Part shown: in pieces, positions 39,701 through 51,700 of the stretch | Layout: each line of letters opens with the position of its first letter | How positions within the stretch are numbered: position 1 is the first letter of the stretch | Source: Siphonodentalium dalli | Taxonomy: Eukaryota > Mollusca > Scaphopoda > Gadilida > Siphonodentaliidae | Assembly (NCBI GenBank): GCA_032622095.1 | Contig: CP136064.1 | Span: forward strand, 110,598,004-110,662,003 | DNA length: 64,000 bases | Direction of reading: 5' to 3' | Made by a program: the position numbers and the translations under genes | Notes under the pieces: model-generated | Told to the model about the DNA's origin: nothing | The model's database searches: none | What the model saw: the letters and a program-made list of their open reading frames with translations, nothing else

Positions 39701-42700
39701 AGTATTTATATGATATTGAGAGACAAACAGAACGATACCATATATATACGATTGCTTCCAATTTGGGTTTATTTGTATGTCTTTAGTGTAGTTTTGTGGT
39801 TATGAGAGCTCATTTACCCCATGATATATGCTCCATATGTGGTCTTCTCCTTTAAAATATCTATATGATTTCAAACAGGGGTGGCGCCAGGATTTCCTCG
39901 ACGCAGGTGCCATACGATTCCCCGACAAGGGGGGGGGGCTTTAGCTACCGGGTTGACCATTGCAGATCTCAACGACGGGGGTCGCTTTCAATCCCTGACA
40001 GGGGTGCGGATGTAGCCCTCTGACCCGCCGCCGGGTGCCACCCAACATAATGTAGTATCGATGATTTCTCGTCTTCAGTGAATGCAAGACCGCTCTCTTA
40101 GCATGGGGTGGCAAGCAGGGACGTGCCGACAGGGTGGTTATACAGGGGTCTTACCCCCCCCCAAACTGTATTCAAACAATGCAACATTAGTTAAAAAATT
40201 CACACCAAAATTAGGTTGAAATTGTTCTCGTAGTTTGATTTTCCAACAATTTCTTAGTGAAGAATTTGTTGTTTTTAGACCAACATTTGCATATTTCCCT
40301 TTCATTTGCAAAATTCTGGATTGAAATGGCCATCAGCTGTCAATTTTCATACCTACAAGGGTGAGTGTCAGGTTGAAATTTTCCCCGAACTGGAAAGCGT
40401 GAGGCCAGTCTAGATGCTAGGATTGTCAAATTTTAATGTTCAGATTTTCAAAATGTTTTTGCATCTGGCTGTCCACCATCGTCCGACCCGTGTTTCCTGT
40501 GCCCTTGCCAGTAACTACTTGCTAATTAATTTAAGAAAAAATAAATCAGAGTGTAAATTTGTCTGGCGTTATACCAATAGATCTTTGGATATTTTAATCT
40601 CATACTGGGCCGAACCATCCTTTTCATCCCCCCCCTGCATGGTTACTGGCCACAAGACTACTGGTCCATTTAGAATAGGCTACCATCTATAGTAGTCTGT
40701 GAGGGAACATTTGGTGAAAATCAAAGCCCGGGGGGGGGGGGGGGGGAAGGGGGAGGGGGGGTCCAAATTGAATTATGCAAACTTGTGAGTTTGGTGTGGT
40801 TCAATGGGGTGGGTGCAATTGGAAATTCCAAGGTGGAGACCCCCCTCCAACGGAAACCCTCTAGCCAAGTCTAGCGTGCCATATAATCCCAGACTCAACC
40901 AGGGGTGCCCCTTGTGACTTAGTTTCTACTTTCGGCATAGGCCTATTTGTTTTCTATACGAGAATACACTGCACCGGCGGCAATATATTGACCATACTCT
41001 AAATGAAAACGCTTCAGTGGCGATCACACGGTAAAGTCGTGCTGCAAGTAAGACGATAATTGTGTTGTAGAAATGATACAGAAGACTGATTGTCAAAAAA
41101 CGCAATATCAAAATACACAGGACACGGCTTATCGATCCAAACTACGGAGTGTGTTTTCTTTGTGTATTTCTCGCATATACCCATGGTTATATATAAATGG
41201 GCTACGAGCATCTGACCGCATGTTTTTAATTCTTATTATAACATGTTTTATCTATTGTTATTTATATTTTAGTTGATACTTTATTAAATACAGTTTAATT
41301 ACTCAATAATGAGTTGGTTGTGCTTCTACAACTCTTAGTCTTAGTAACAACTTCAATATATTCCGATCGTAGTGCGATTTTTCTATAAACCTAACACCTC
41401 TCTAGACCGAACAGAAGACCTGGTTCAAAGGGTGTTCGGTTTGGAGAGGTTTTACTGTACATGACATCATTCCTTATTTACATGTGATATGTGTTTATTC
41501 AATAACATTTCATTATTTATTCATATGGGATCAAAATGGTTGGAAACTAAAAATTGCAATTTGATTTGATTTGATTTTGATAAAATCTGAACATATAAAC
41601 ACACAATCAATTACATACAAAATTGAACACATTACCGCACAAAACATATAATCTATATTTTATATAAATAAATTAGGTCGATTGGGAGCAGCCCGGTATT
41701 TATTTTACATTTAGTACTGGTGAATTGATACTGACATGGGACACAGATGTCATTGGGGATAACATGAAAAGCAGACCTAGGTCCATTTATATCCATCACA
41801 GTCCCCTTGTAATCAGATGTAATCAAAAAGTAATTGATTACATTTAACTAAAGTATTTGAAATCATAATTGATTACATTTTAAAAATGATCTCAGGCCTG
41901 GGGGTAGTAACTCACATATTCATGCTCTCGTTTCTTGTCAGTGCCTCTAAGAACAGTTTTTTCCAATCCATCCAACTGTTTGTTCAAATTCTCTGCATCT
42001 TTGAGCCTCAACTCATCATAAATAATTTCCAAGTCTCTTGATGGATTAACATCTCCCTCAACATGCACAATTTCATCATCATCAAAACATCCTTAAATAA
42101 ATAAAAGTCTCGAAACAATAAATCAATGATAAAAAGAAAATATGCCAACAAGAGTTAGCTTTTATAAAAAGCAGGTGAGCTAATGCAAAAGTAGATCATG
42201 CCATGAATCTCTACTCTAGCTAATGCCCCTAGAATCGCTCACAAAGTCACTTAAACCTGCTTAAATCATGAAATTTGGAGTTGGAACCTTCACCTACAGT
42301 GAAGTACATTATTAAGGATCAGATCATAACTAAGAAATATATTCCCCGTCTTATTTTTTCGACTTTATAAGGTTCCCTGTCAAAACATCAAAAAGTTCCA
42401 AGGTTTTGCACTGGTGGAATATGATCTCTACGTGCGAAGCTAAGAGTGGAGATTCATGGCATGATCTAATGCAAAAGCTTAAATGTGTCACTTAGGAGAT
42501 AATTTACTCTGTTGAGTTGAATATTTGGTGATTCAAGCATGAAAACAGTTTGTGAATGCTCCAGCTTGTCAACGAGTTCACAAACTGTTTTCATGTTCGA
42601 ATCCCCGAATATCTCACTCAACAGAGTACGTTTATCTCCATTGTAATTCAATCCACCGAAACATTCTTTCTGGTAATGAAATCTTTGGGTACGTTCCATG

Positions 42701-45700
42701 GGCCCGAATAACTTCCTGTTCATCGTATCTATAGTAAACAACTTCCTGTTCATCATATCAAAAGTAAACAACTTTCTGGTTGAACTCGATTATGCGACTC
42801 CTGGCTTCCTGATCACATATAATAACAAACAATAAATCTGCATGCTTCAGCAGATGATTATAGTGAATCAAAAATTAAAGTTAGTAGCTCTAGGTCAATG
42901 AGAATTACTCTCGTGCCTGGAATAAATTTGCAGTCTGGAATATAAGTGCAGGGTGGAAAAACCGACCAGAATTAATATAAGTGCAGACTGGAATATAAGT
43001 GCAGGGTGTAAATTTTCATCGAAATACAGTCTTGCACTTTACAATTAGCATTGAATGGGTACCTGAACAATAAGAGTGGGGATGGATACTAGTACATACT
43101 AGTTCTAATAAGCTTTTGAAAACAGAGGTTCTGTTTCAAGGTGGTACTATTGTTACTGTGGTATTACTACTTCTTATAAATTAAATTACCACCCTAAATA
43201 GTAAATAACAATGATCTACAATAGGTAAGCTAAGTGCAGCAAATCAAGGATCGTATATACTAGTAGAGCGCCCATATATCATCAGTTCGTCACATGGCCA
43301 GTCAAGAAGTTCAGCAAAGACAAGCTTGTCTTCATCAAATTAATTACTGAAGCATTGACCCAAGAGACACCCCAGGTTGCCACTTATTCCCATGTAGTTA
43401 TACGACGCTGTCACCAAATATACACATCACTTGATAGGCATTCAAAATGCAGAAGTCTTCAGGTGAAATGTACATGCGCAATTAACTTGACCTACTAACG
43501 AAAGAAGTGTCGGCTGATGGCTGTGTATTTTAGAAGTAAACACAAGTGTACTTATGTAGCCTATATTAATAAGCCTACAAGTATCATGTAAAATTATTTG
43601 GTATGTGCCATGTATATAACAAGTTTACAACAAGATTCCGTCCAGTTTCATGTTTAGTATGAAATAAGCCTACAAGTACCATGTAAAATTATTTGGTATG
43701 CGCCATGTATATAAAAAGTTTACAACAAGATTCCATCAAGTTTCATGTTTAGCGGAAATCATTTCAATTGTAGGAACAGATGCTATTAATAGCTACATGT
43801 AGCTGGAAAGCCATGTTCTGTAGATCTGAAGGTGGCTGTTTCAAAACCGACATGTTAACGCTAAAATAATAATGTTTGTTTTCACAGATGAGCTCTAAAA
43901 TTATTTACCATTATGCTGGATCCAAATATATAGATATATTTAGACATAATTAAGCCACACGTGGTTATTGGATTTTAAATCCATGTTCCCACCGGTGTTT
44001 CGGAAGTCTCGTGACTTTGTCTCAAACATGCGACTCCCGGTCAACAATATTACTAGTAAATTGACACAGGATTTCATAAACAACACTCAATCAAGATTTG
44101 CATGCACGTTTATTCCAGACACGAGAGTAGTGTATCAGCGACAAATTTTTTACAAGGGTTGCACATCAAAGATGGCTCTCATTGAGTTATTTTTCTCATG
44201 AGAGTGAATCTGTGCAACCGAGAATCACTAAAAATGGATGAACATTAACTCAGAGCTAAGGGTAATGAAATAGGTAGAAACAAAATCCAACAAACCTAGT
44301 TTTTTTTAACTCAAACAAGATATTGTTGTGAAAGATCCATATACCTAATATGAATGGAATCGGTTAACATTTGTTCAAATTATCGTGCTAATGGTCATAA
44401 AATTGCTAAAACTAGTAAATCTAAGGGCTGTATCTCAGGTGAGAAAAAAAAGACAACCCTGGTTTTTGAACTCGAACAAGAAATTATGTGAAAGATCCAT
44501 ACAGCCAATGTGGATTGAATCGGTTGATGTTTGTTCAAGTTATCGCGCACTAACAGTCATAAAATTGCTAAAAATAGTAAACCTCGATCTTGATCGAGAT
44601 ATCGTTGTGAAAGATCCCTATACATATACACCCAAAATGAATGGATATTGGTTAAAGTTTGTTCAAGCTATCATGCTAACAATCATAAATTTGCTAAAAA
44701 ATAGACAAACTAAAGCCCGTAACTCATGTATAAAAATTTTAGAACAAACCTACTCGCTCGTGACATTGTTGTAAAATATCCATAGAATAAATATGAATGA
44801 AATTAGTTGATGTTTGCATGTTTGCATGGTTATCGCTATCGCACTAACCGAGATAAATATTCAAATGAAATGGTCAATGACACTGCAGCTCAACTTGGAA
44901 GGGGAGGATAATCTCATGTGTTAAAGTCAGTGGAGTGATTAGGAATGCGGAAAGTTTAAATGTCTAAGTAATACTAGATTTCAAAATCAAAGATGGCTGC
45001 TCATAATTGTTAACCTCTTCTCTGCTATGATGTCCTACGGACCTACTTCAGCACACTAGTAGTAGGCCATTAATCATAACGGGAACTCAGAAATTGGTGC
45101 ATCGGAATAACTGTATCTCGAAGTTTCAAACAGTGTATGATGTTCAAAAATTGTGAAGGATAATAGCCTTTCAACTGAGTCAGTTTTATGGTTCTTGTGA
45201 TATTCCAGTTATATTTTTCCACTGGAAAATGGCAATAATGTCAACAGCCCAGCACACGATGTCGTAACGTCATTTACCAGCCAAGAGGTTAAAATTCATC
45301 AGTAAATTAGGCCCCTGCGAATCGGATTTTTTCGACCGAATCGAATCAGGTAAATGATATTCGATTTTGAATCGAATTCGAATCGAATCAGACACCGTGT
45401 TGAAATGTGAGGAGTTCATAAACAAAACGTAAATACTTATGAGATAATTCATCGTACACCTCGGCAGTAATCCCGTGTGGAGTTGTCAACCGGAAGCCAT
45501 TCATTTTATCCACGGAAACAGCCAAATATGGACGATGTAAAACGGAAATAAGTTGGGATTACTCAAAATCGGGAATGATACATCAGAACAAGTCATTTGC
45601 TCTGCTGCTGGTGGTTGTATTTTGTAACTATAAATCTATTACACCACAACTTGTGTACCCGACTAAAACATTCAAGGAACAGGGAGCATTATTAAAGATT

Positions 45701-48700
45701 CTACTGGAGCCTGGCGATATCAATTCAAATCTCGAAAGTTGGACTCTTGGAAGCATATTTAATAGCTCAGAGACTAGTATGCTGACGACTACAGTATGGC
45801 CTCTTAGTAATCAGTAATGCTGAAGGGTCAAGTTCCAACTTCCACCACCTATAAGCATTAGGGTACCCGAGTTAGGCACGTGGGAACTAGTTCAACTAGA
45901 GTATAGCCACTAAATAGTCCTACCAGAACTAAACGCGAGAGGACGAATGAAAGATCGTACTCGGCGAAAAAACGTAACTTCAAACAGGCAACGTTAACTC
46001 AGATATCTGGTGCATGTTTGTTGCAAATTGGTTTCTTTTAATACCATAATTTACATTTAAGTACACACTATTAATTAGAAACTATACTGAGTACGTCGAC
46101 CTCTCGCATGATCGTTGACTTTTGCGACAATCGGTCAATTTGGTCAATCCACCGGAAGTCGGGTATATACTCTTACTCTAGTTCCCGCGTGCACAAACTC
46201 GGGTACCCTAATGCCTATATGTGGTGGGACTTGGCCACTTCACAGGCCTTCAACCTTAGTAGTAGTCTACAACAGGCAACCCCAGGCCAACGCGTTGTTG
46301 AATCGTTGAGCATCAGATCCATTCCCGTTCCGAATTTTTCAATTTACCTATACATGTAGTCATGTACTTAATTTGTACTAGGTATCGGGGACAGGAAGGT
46401 TAAAATAACGGGATGGCTCGTTTCCTAACCATACAACCATCAATTGGTCACTGGTGGTAAGAATATATTTTAAAGCAATCATGTATAACCTTGGTTAACT
46501 TTTTAATTGTATGTGTCACAACAGGCATATTGATTAATTAGCAACTTTATACAATTTATGCAAGTAAACTTTAAACTTTAAACCTGCCCTCAGGCTCAGT
46601 TGTACTAGATAGAGTCAGGGACGCTAACTAGATGCTCAACGAAACAAAGTACAAACGCAGTCGGCCCATGCCCACCCTAATAATTACTATGCCATGAGTT
46701 TTTCTTAATTTGTAACCGTAGGTACAAAATTAAGAATATTGGACAATGATCACCAGAATGCAGAAAAGTTAACAACATGCAAATGAACAAAATATTTATT
46801 CAACGAAATACAACTTTGAAATAAAAATTAAAAATCGGAAAATCGGAAAATAAGAACTGTCAGTTCCAATGAGTGCATGGGCCATGCACGAATGGCGATA
46901 TATATGGGATTCATAGGAACACAAGGTCGCTGTTTTTACGCGCCCATATTAACGTTTCGACGTTTTGGTTGGATAAGCTATGGTGTTGATCAGTTACAAT
47001 GTTGCCACCCACCGAATTCACTCTCTCTGACAAGCAATTAGTGGCCTGGATTGACAGAATATCGCGAGCAGCTTCTGCCAGCATGGGGAATTCCAATTCA
47101 CGTTCCTTCCAGAAACTTAACGGTGTTTCATCTCGACCAACTAACGGTAGGCTAGAGTACCTAACCATTTCATCACGAATTCGGTCACAATTACTGAAAT
47201 CTTCGCTCTGTTTCATGCTGGCAGACTGAGACGCCACGGCACTGGAAAACATCTTGTCCACCAAACTTGATGGTGGGGAGGAAACATTAGTCGGGTTTTC
47301 AGGAACCGGTACGTCTACTACTCCAGTCGTATTTCCACTATTTTCCTCCTGGACGGGATTCGGGCGGCGGTGGTAACTCAATGTCTCATCAATAAAGTCT
47401 ATAACATTTCTGCCATCATGTTCGTCACCCGCAATTTTAATTTTGAAACGTGCATCCAAGTAGGAGGCTGCAAGTAAGTAAGGTTCGCTCAGGTTGAAAC
47501 GTTGTTTTAGTTGAGCTAACATGGTGTCTCTGAACGTTTTCACACCTCGTGCGGAGTTTGCGTTGAGCTCATTCTGTAGGGTTGATATGCAGGGCCGGAC
47601 AATGGATATGCTCACAGTACTATCTGCACAAGTATGGTGGTCGCCTCTGAGGTAGAACCACAGATCGAACGTCACTCATAGCCTGGGTGAGTACAGCGGG
47701 TGGTGGCTTGGCAGTGCTTTTCTTGGTTGCACATTCAACCAACGCTAACAAAATTGGGACAGCGTTAGTTTCGGTCCAGAGCACAAGGGTGTAAGTGCTA
47801 TTAAATCTGGTGATTACGTCCAATGGTGGGTCAGATTCGGCTAGAAATTTTGAAGGATCTCTGGAATCGGTCGTCGATTGTTGGTGTTTGTGTAAAGCAT
47901 GCAGGCCAACTGTGGATGAATTAAAGAACCCTGCTATTTTATGCACGCATCCAATAAGATTCTTGATCATTTGTTGAGCTTCCAGACCAGCATTTATGCA
48001 GAGCTGCAGCTTGTGTGCTGCACATCCGTGCCATTTAATCTGCAGCAATCGGGCAGTACAAGGCATTGTATTTGTGGTGTCAGTGGAGGTAAAGAAAATT
48101 TGTTTCATGTTAACACCATACTTTTTGAGCTGCTCTTGAATGATTGTTTTGGTTGTATCAGCGGTATGATTGGCATCAATATCTTCCAAATTGTTTACAG
48201 ACAAACACCTAGCTGTGATATTCCAGTTAATATCAATGAAGTGTACAGTAAGTACGAGGTAATTGGATTGGTTGTCGGACTTCCAATGATCAAAAGTAAT
48301 TGAAATGCGACTTGTGCCTGATTCATGTTCGAGTCGATCACACATTCCCGCTTCCATCGACACCCGGAGATCGCCAAGTTTCAAGATAAGGTGGTCGGGT
48401 GGGGTGGAACATAATCTCCATGTGACAAAACTGAACACAAGTTCTGTAGACCAGGGCCAGCAACTGCTTCAAATGGACGCCCATCCACAACAACGAATTT
48501 TAATATGGCCGTATCATACTTGAGATCGGGTCGTATTTGGCGTCGTGTATATTGCATTATGCTGGTTTGGCGCTTAGCCTTCGCACCGACTGAATCAGTT
48601 GCTGGTAATTCGTTCCGCCTCTTCCGGGTATCCCCCTTTTGTTTAGCCTCAGCGTGTATTTCGGGGTGTTTCCGAGATAAATGCGTCCACAAATGAGACG

Positions 48701-51700
48701 TTGTCCCGGACGACTGTGTCTTAAGTTTAGATTTGCACACACGACACTCATAACAAGATGTGTCCTTGTCAGTATCGATTCTAGCGAAATAAGTATGATT
48801 ATAGCTGACGTCACAAAAGCGATGCATTACAAAACACGGAATATGCGTACATAATTGATATATGTAGCGTAATAGAGTTATCCTTCGTTGACCACCGCGG
48901 CAGATTTGGTAGATACTGACATGATAAATGAACAGGACAAAAAGATAAATTGCGCTCCCGTGTAGGGCATAAATGACAAACCACTGTTCACAAAATACAC
49001 AAATACTGGAAATTCATGGCACCGACGCTAAGTTATATAAAACATGTCGCTGGGAGATAATGGTCTATTATGAGTCTGGGCATAGGTCGCGAAAAATAAA
49101 TTGATTCAACAATACTCATCATTATTTAGGAGCTCGGAGAAGTGGGTCATCACCTTGTTTCTAGCATTATAGAATATAGACCCCTTGTGACGGCAACAAA
49201 GTGTTATAGTTATACAGGGTATCTGCCCATTTCTGGTGAATGAATTCAAGGAGTTTCAAGGAGGTTCCAGTAGTCAATTCAAGGATTTTCAAGGACTGCC
49301 CAGACAATTTTCAAGGAGTTTCCAGGAACCAACTGTTGAACATTTAATACATGTGATACCACGTTTTCCACCATAATTTTAGCATTTTTAGCTTTTTAGG
49401 CCTTTATGGGTAATTGCATTACCATAATTTAAATTAATGGGAACATTTAACTAATACATGTAGTGTGATGACAGTAGACACCAGTTGAATATCACTGCCC
49501 CTATGCTATTCCATAAATAAACTAAAAAGGAGCAGTATTAATGTTTTCCATCACAGCTTTTTATTCCATGTTACGCTAGCTGTGTTTCCTGAGTTCAATA
49601 GACAATAACTGATAGAGCTGATCTGGACCATGTTTGCGACGTCAAATATTTTCTAGCATAACTGACATCTAGCGTTATATGTGTTGTTCTCAACCGCCTC
49701 CACCCATTTGAATTTGGCGCCCCATTGCGTCTGGTATTTGCATTTACCACCGGGCATGTTATTTAAAATACTCGTAAACAGGAAATGAAGGTCATCGGAA
49801 GCGGATGTGATTTTTTTGTTTCGGTTTCGTTTTTGTTAATTTGTACGTTTTTATGTAAAACACGGGTTTCTAATGTCGAATGTCTATATAATATACAAAT
49901 TACCTCAATCCGATACAATAAAAATACACTAATTACGCTACCTGGGTTTGAAAAGCTCGGAACTATTTTTTATCGTGTTCAATTTTATGATACTTCATAG
50001 GGGGGGTCACATAATTGAAATAGACTCGCGAGTATTGGTGTTTTGCGGGAAATGGAGTTACATCCCATGCTTCATTGGGGGGGTCACACAATTACAATTG
50101 ACTCGAGATAATTGCCGCCAGCGGAAATTCAAAATGGTGTTACTTCCCATATACCAACAACGCGTTCGGAACTAAACTATCTATATTTATTGACTCCCGA
50201 TGAATCGATATACCTGGGTTTAAGGGCTACATAGAATTCCAGGGTTTTCAAGGAGTGGGCATTCAATTCAAGGGTTTCAAGGGCCCTGGAAAATTGATTT
50301 TCCAAATCAAGGAGTTTCAAGGAATTCAAGGAGCCGCGGATACCCTGTTATACCGCCAACAGGCATGCCACGGAATCGTGTGCGACATTAAACTGGATCA
50401 ACGCTGACCGTATACACGACATGATTTTGCCCAACCCAACCGTAGGCGAGATATTCGATCTAGGTATTCGATAATGTCAACGAGAAATCGAATCGAATCA
50501 CACGAACGATTCGAAATTTCGAATCGAATTCGAATATTCGCAGGGCCCTACAGTAAATGGCTAAGTTTTAAGGTTTGGGGCTGCCTGGACGCCTGCCAAA
50601 AGTCGAGTCAATTATTTTTGCATTTGGCAATGCGAACCCTGCTATTGCATTAGTCAGAAATTGCTTTACTTTATTAATAATGTAGAATTTGAATTAGTTA
50701 CTCACTGACGCAATGAAAGATTGCATCACAAGCAGAAATATTCGACAGGAAAGCATTTCCCAGGCCCTTTCCTTCATGAGCTCCCTGTACCAAGCCAGCG
50801 ATGTCAACAACATTCAGGAAAGCAGGTACCTTGCTGTGGAATAGAGATAATATGTTAGTATTATTTATCCAAAGATAATCTTCTCTTCTCAATTTCACTT
50901 ACAATAGCTTCTAGCAAGGGGTTGAAATTTAAATGAGTTGACAGGAATCTCGATATCTAATGTTTTTAGTTGGTCTGTACAAATATCCAAATATGATTGA
51001 ATCAAGCCTTGAAATAGAGTGTCTGTCATTTGCAGAATGAGGTCCCCAGAGGGTGAATTTAGTTATGCTACCCTGCATAGCGGGCTAGCATCACCAAATT
51101 CACCCTCTGGGAACCTCATTCTGCTGAGGTGTAAGCAGAATGAGGTCTCCAGAGGGTGAATTTGGTGATGGTAGCCCGCTATGTGGGGTAGCATCACTAA
51201 ATTCACCCTCTGGGGACCTCATTCTGCAAATGACAGACACCCTATTTCAAGGCTTGGATTGAATCAAATACCAATTGATTACTGCACAGTATTTGTGAAT
51301 CAAATCAAATATATCAGTACGGTGACTGATAACATCCAGGAAAAATACCATGTTTTAGAGTCTGGAAAATAACATCTTGTAACCATTTCTCGTATAGAAA
51401 TCAAAAGTTTATAATCTTTGGTGTTTGTATCAAAGGAATTTTGAAATCTTTGGTCAAGAAATTAAAAAAATCTTGAGAACAGAAGAATATGCTCAAATGA
51501 GAATATTCATTATATTTGTATATACTCGCTGGCACATTGAGCCAACAATAACTCACATTGATAATTTGACTGCAGACCAGATGTCAATCGTAAAAATTAC
51601 CATACAAGAGTGAATCTGTCTGATCGAGAATCACTAAAATCACTAAAAACTCATTCAAGATATTGTTGTGAAAAATGCATCTACCCAATATGAATATAAT

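Larger units (their letters stand above)
38634..41457. mobile_element. pogo/Tigger-like DNA element, non-coding, 2.8 kb (intron 4)
   Basis: The left end GAGTAAAACCTCTCAATACC and the right end (minus strand) CAGTAAAACCTCTCCAAACC match the pogo/Tigger-type terminus CAGTNNAACCTCTC. TA flanks both ends (38632-38633 and 41458-41459). CTCTNTA-CCGAAC motifs repeat subterminally. No HTH or DDE transposase is recognisable. It is interrupted by a second element. Confidence 0.75.
45308..50550 (-). mobile_element. hAT element with decayed transposase, 5.24 kb (intron 3)
   Basis: The ends TAGGCCCCTGCGAATCG and (minus strand) TAGGGCCCTGCGAATATT are flanked by a perfect 8-bp duplication CAGTAAAT at 45300-45307 and 50551-50558. 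Subterminal TTCGAATCGAATTCGAAT-type palindromes occur at both ends. It carries a transposase in broken frames (46911-48840), an inverted-repeat insertion (45820-46240) and a nested hAT-like element (49215-50347). Confidence 0.9.

Noticed and set aside
39878-40910. A hAT element starting CAGGGGTGGCGCCAGG
   Set aside because: The left end looks typical, but no matching right end or 8-bp duplication could be found.
42910-44128. A DNA element bounded by CTCTCGTGYCTGGAATAAA inverted repeats
   Set aside because: Only about 20 bp match, and no target duplication or interior structure supports an element.
46911-48840. Intact host ZBED-type gene
   Set aside because: Two frame changes and location between hAT termini with a perfect target duplication mark it as a decayed transposase.
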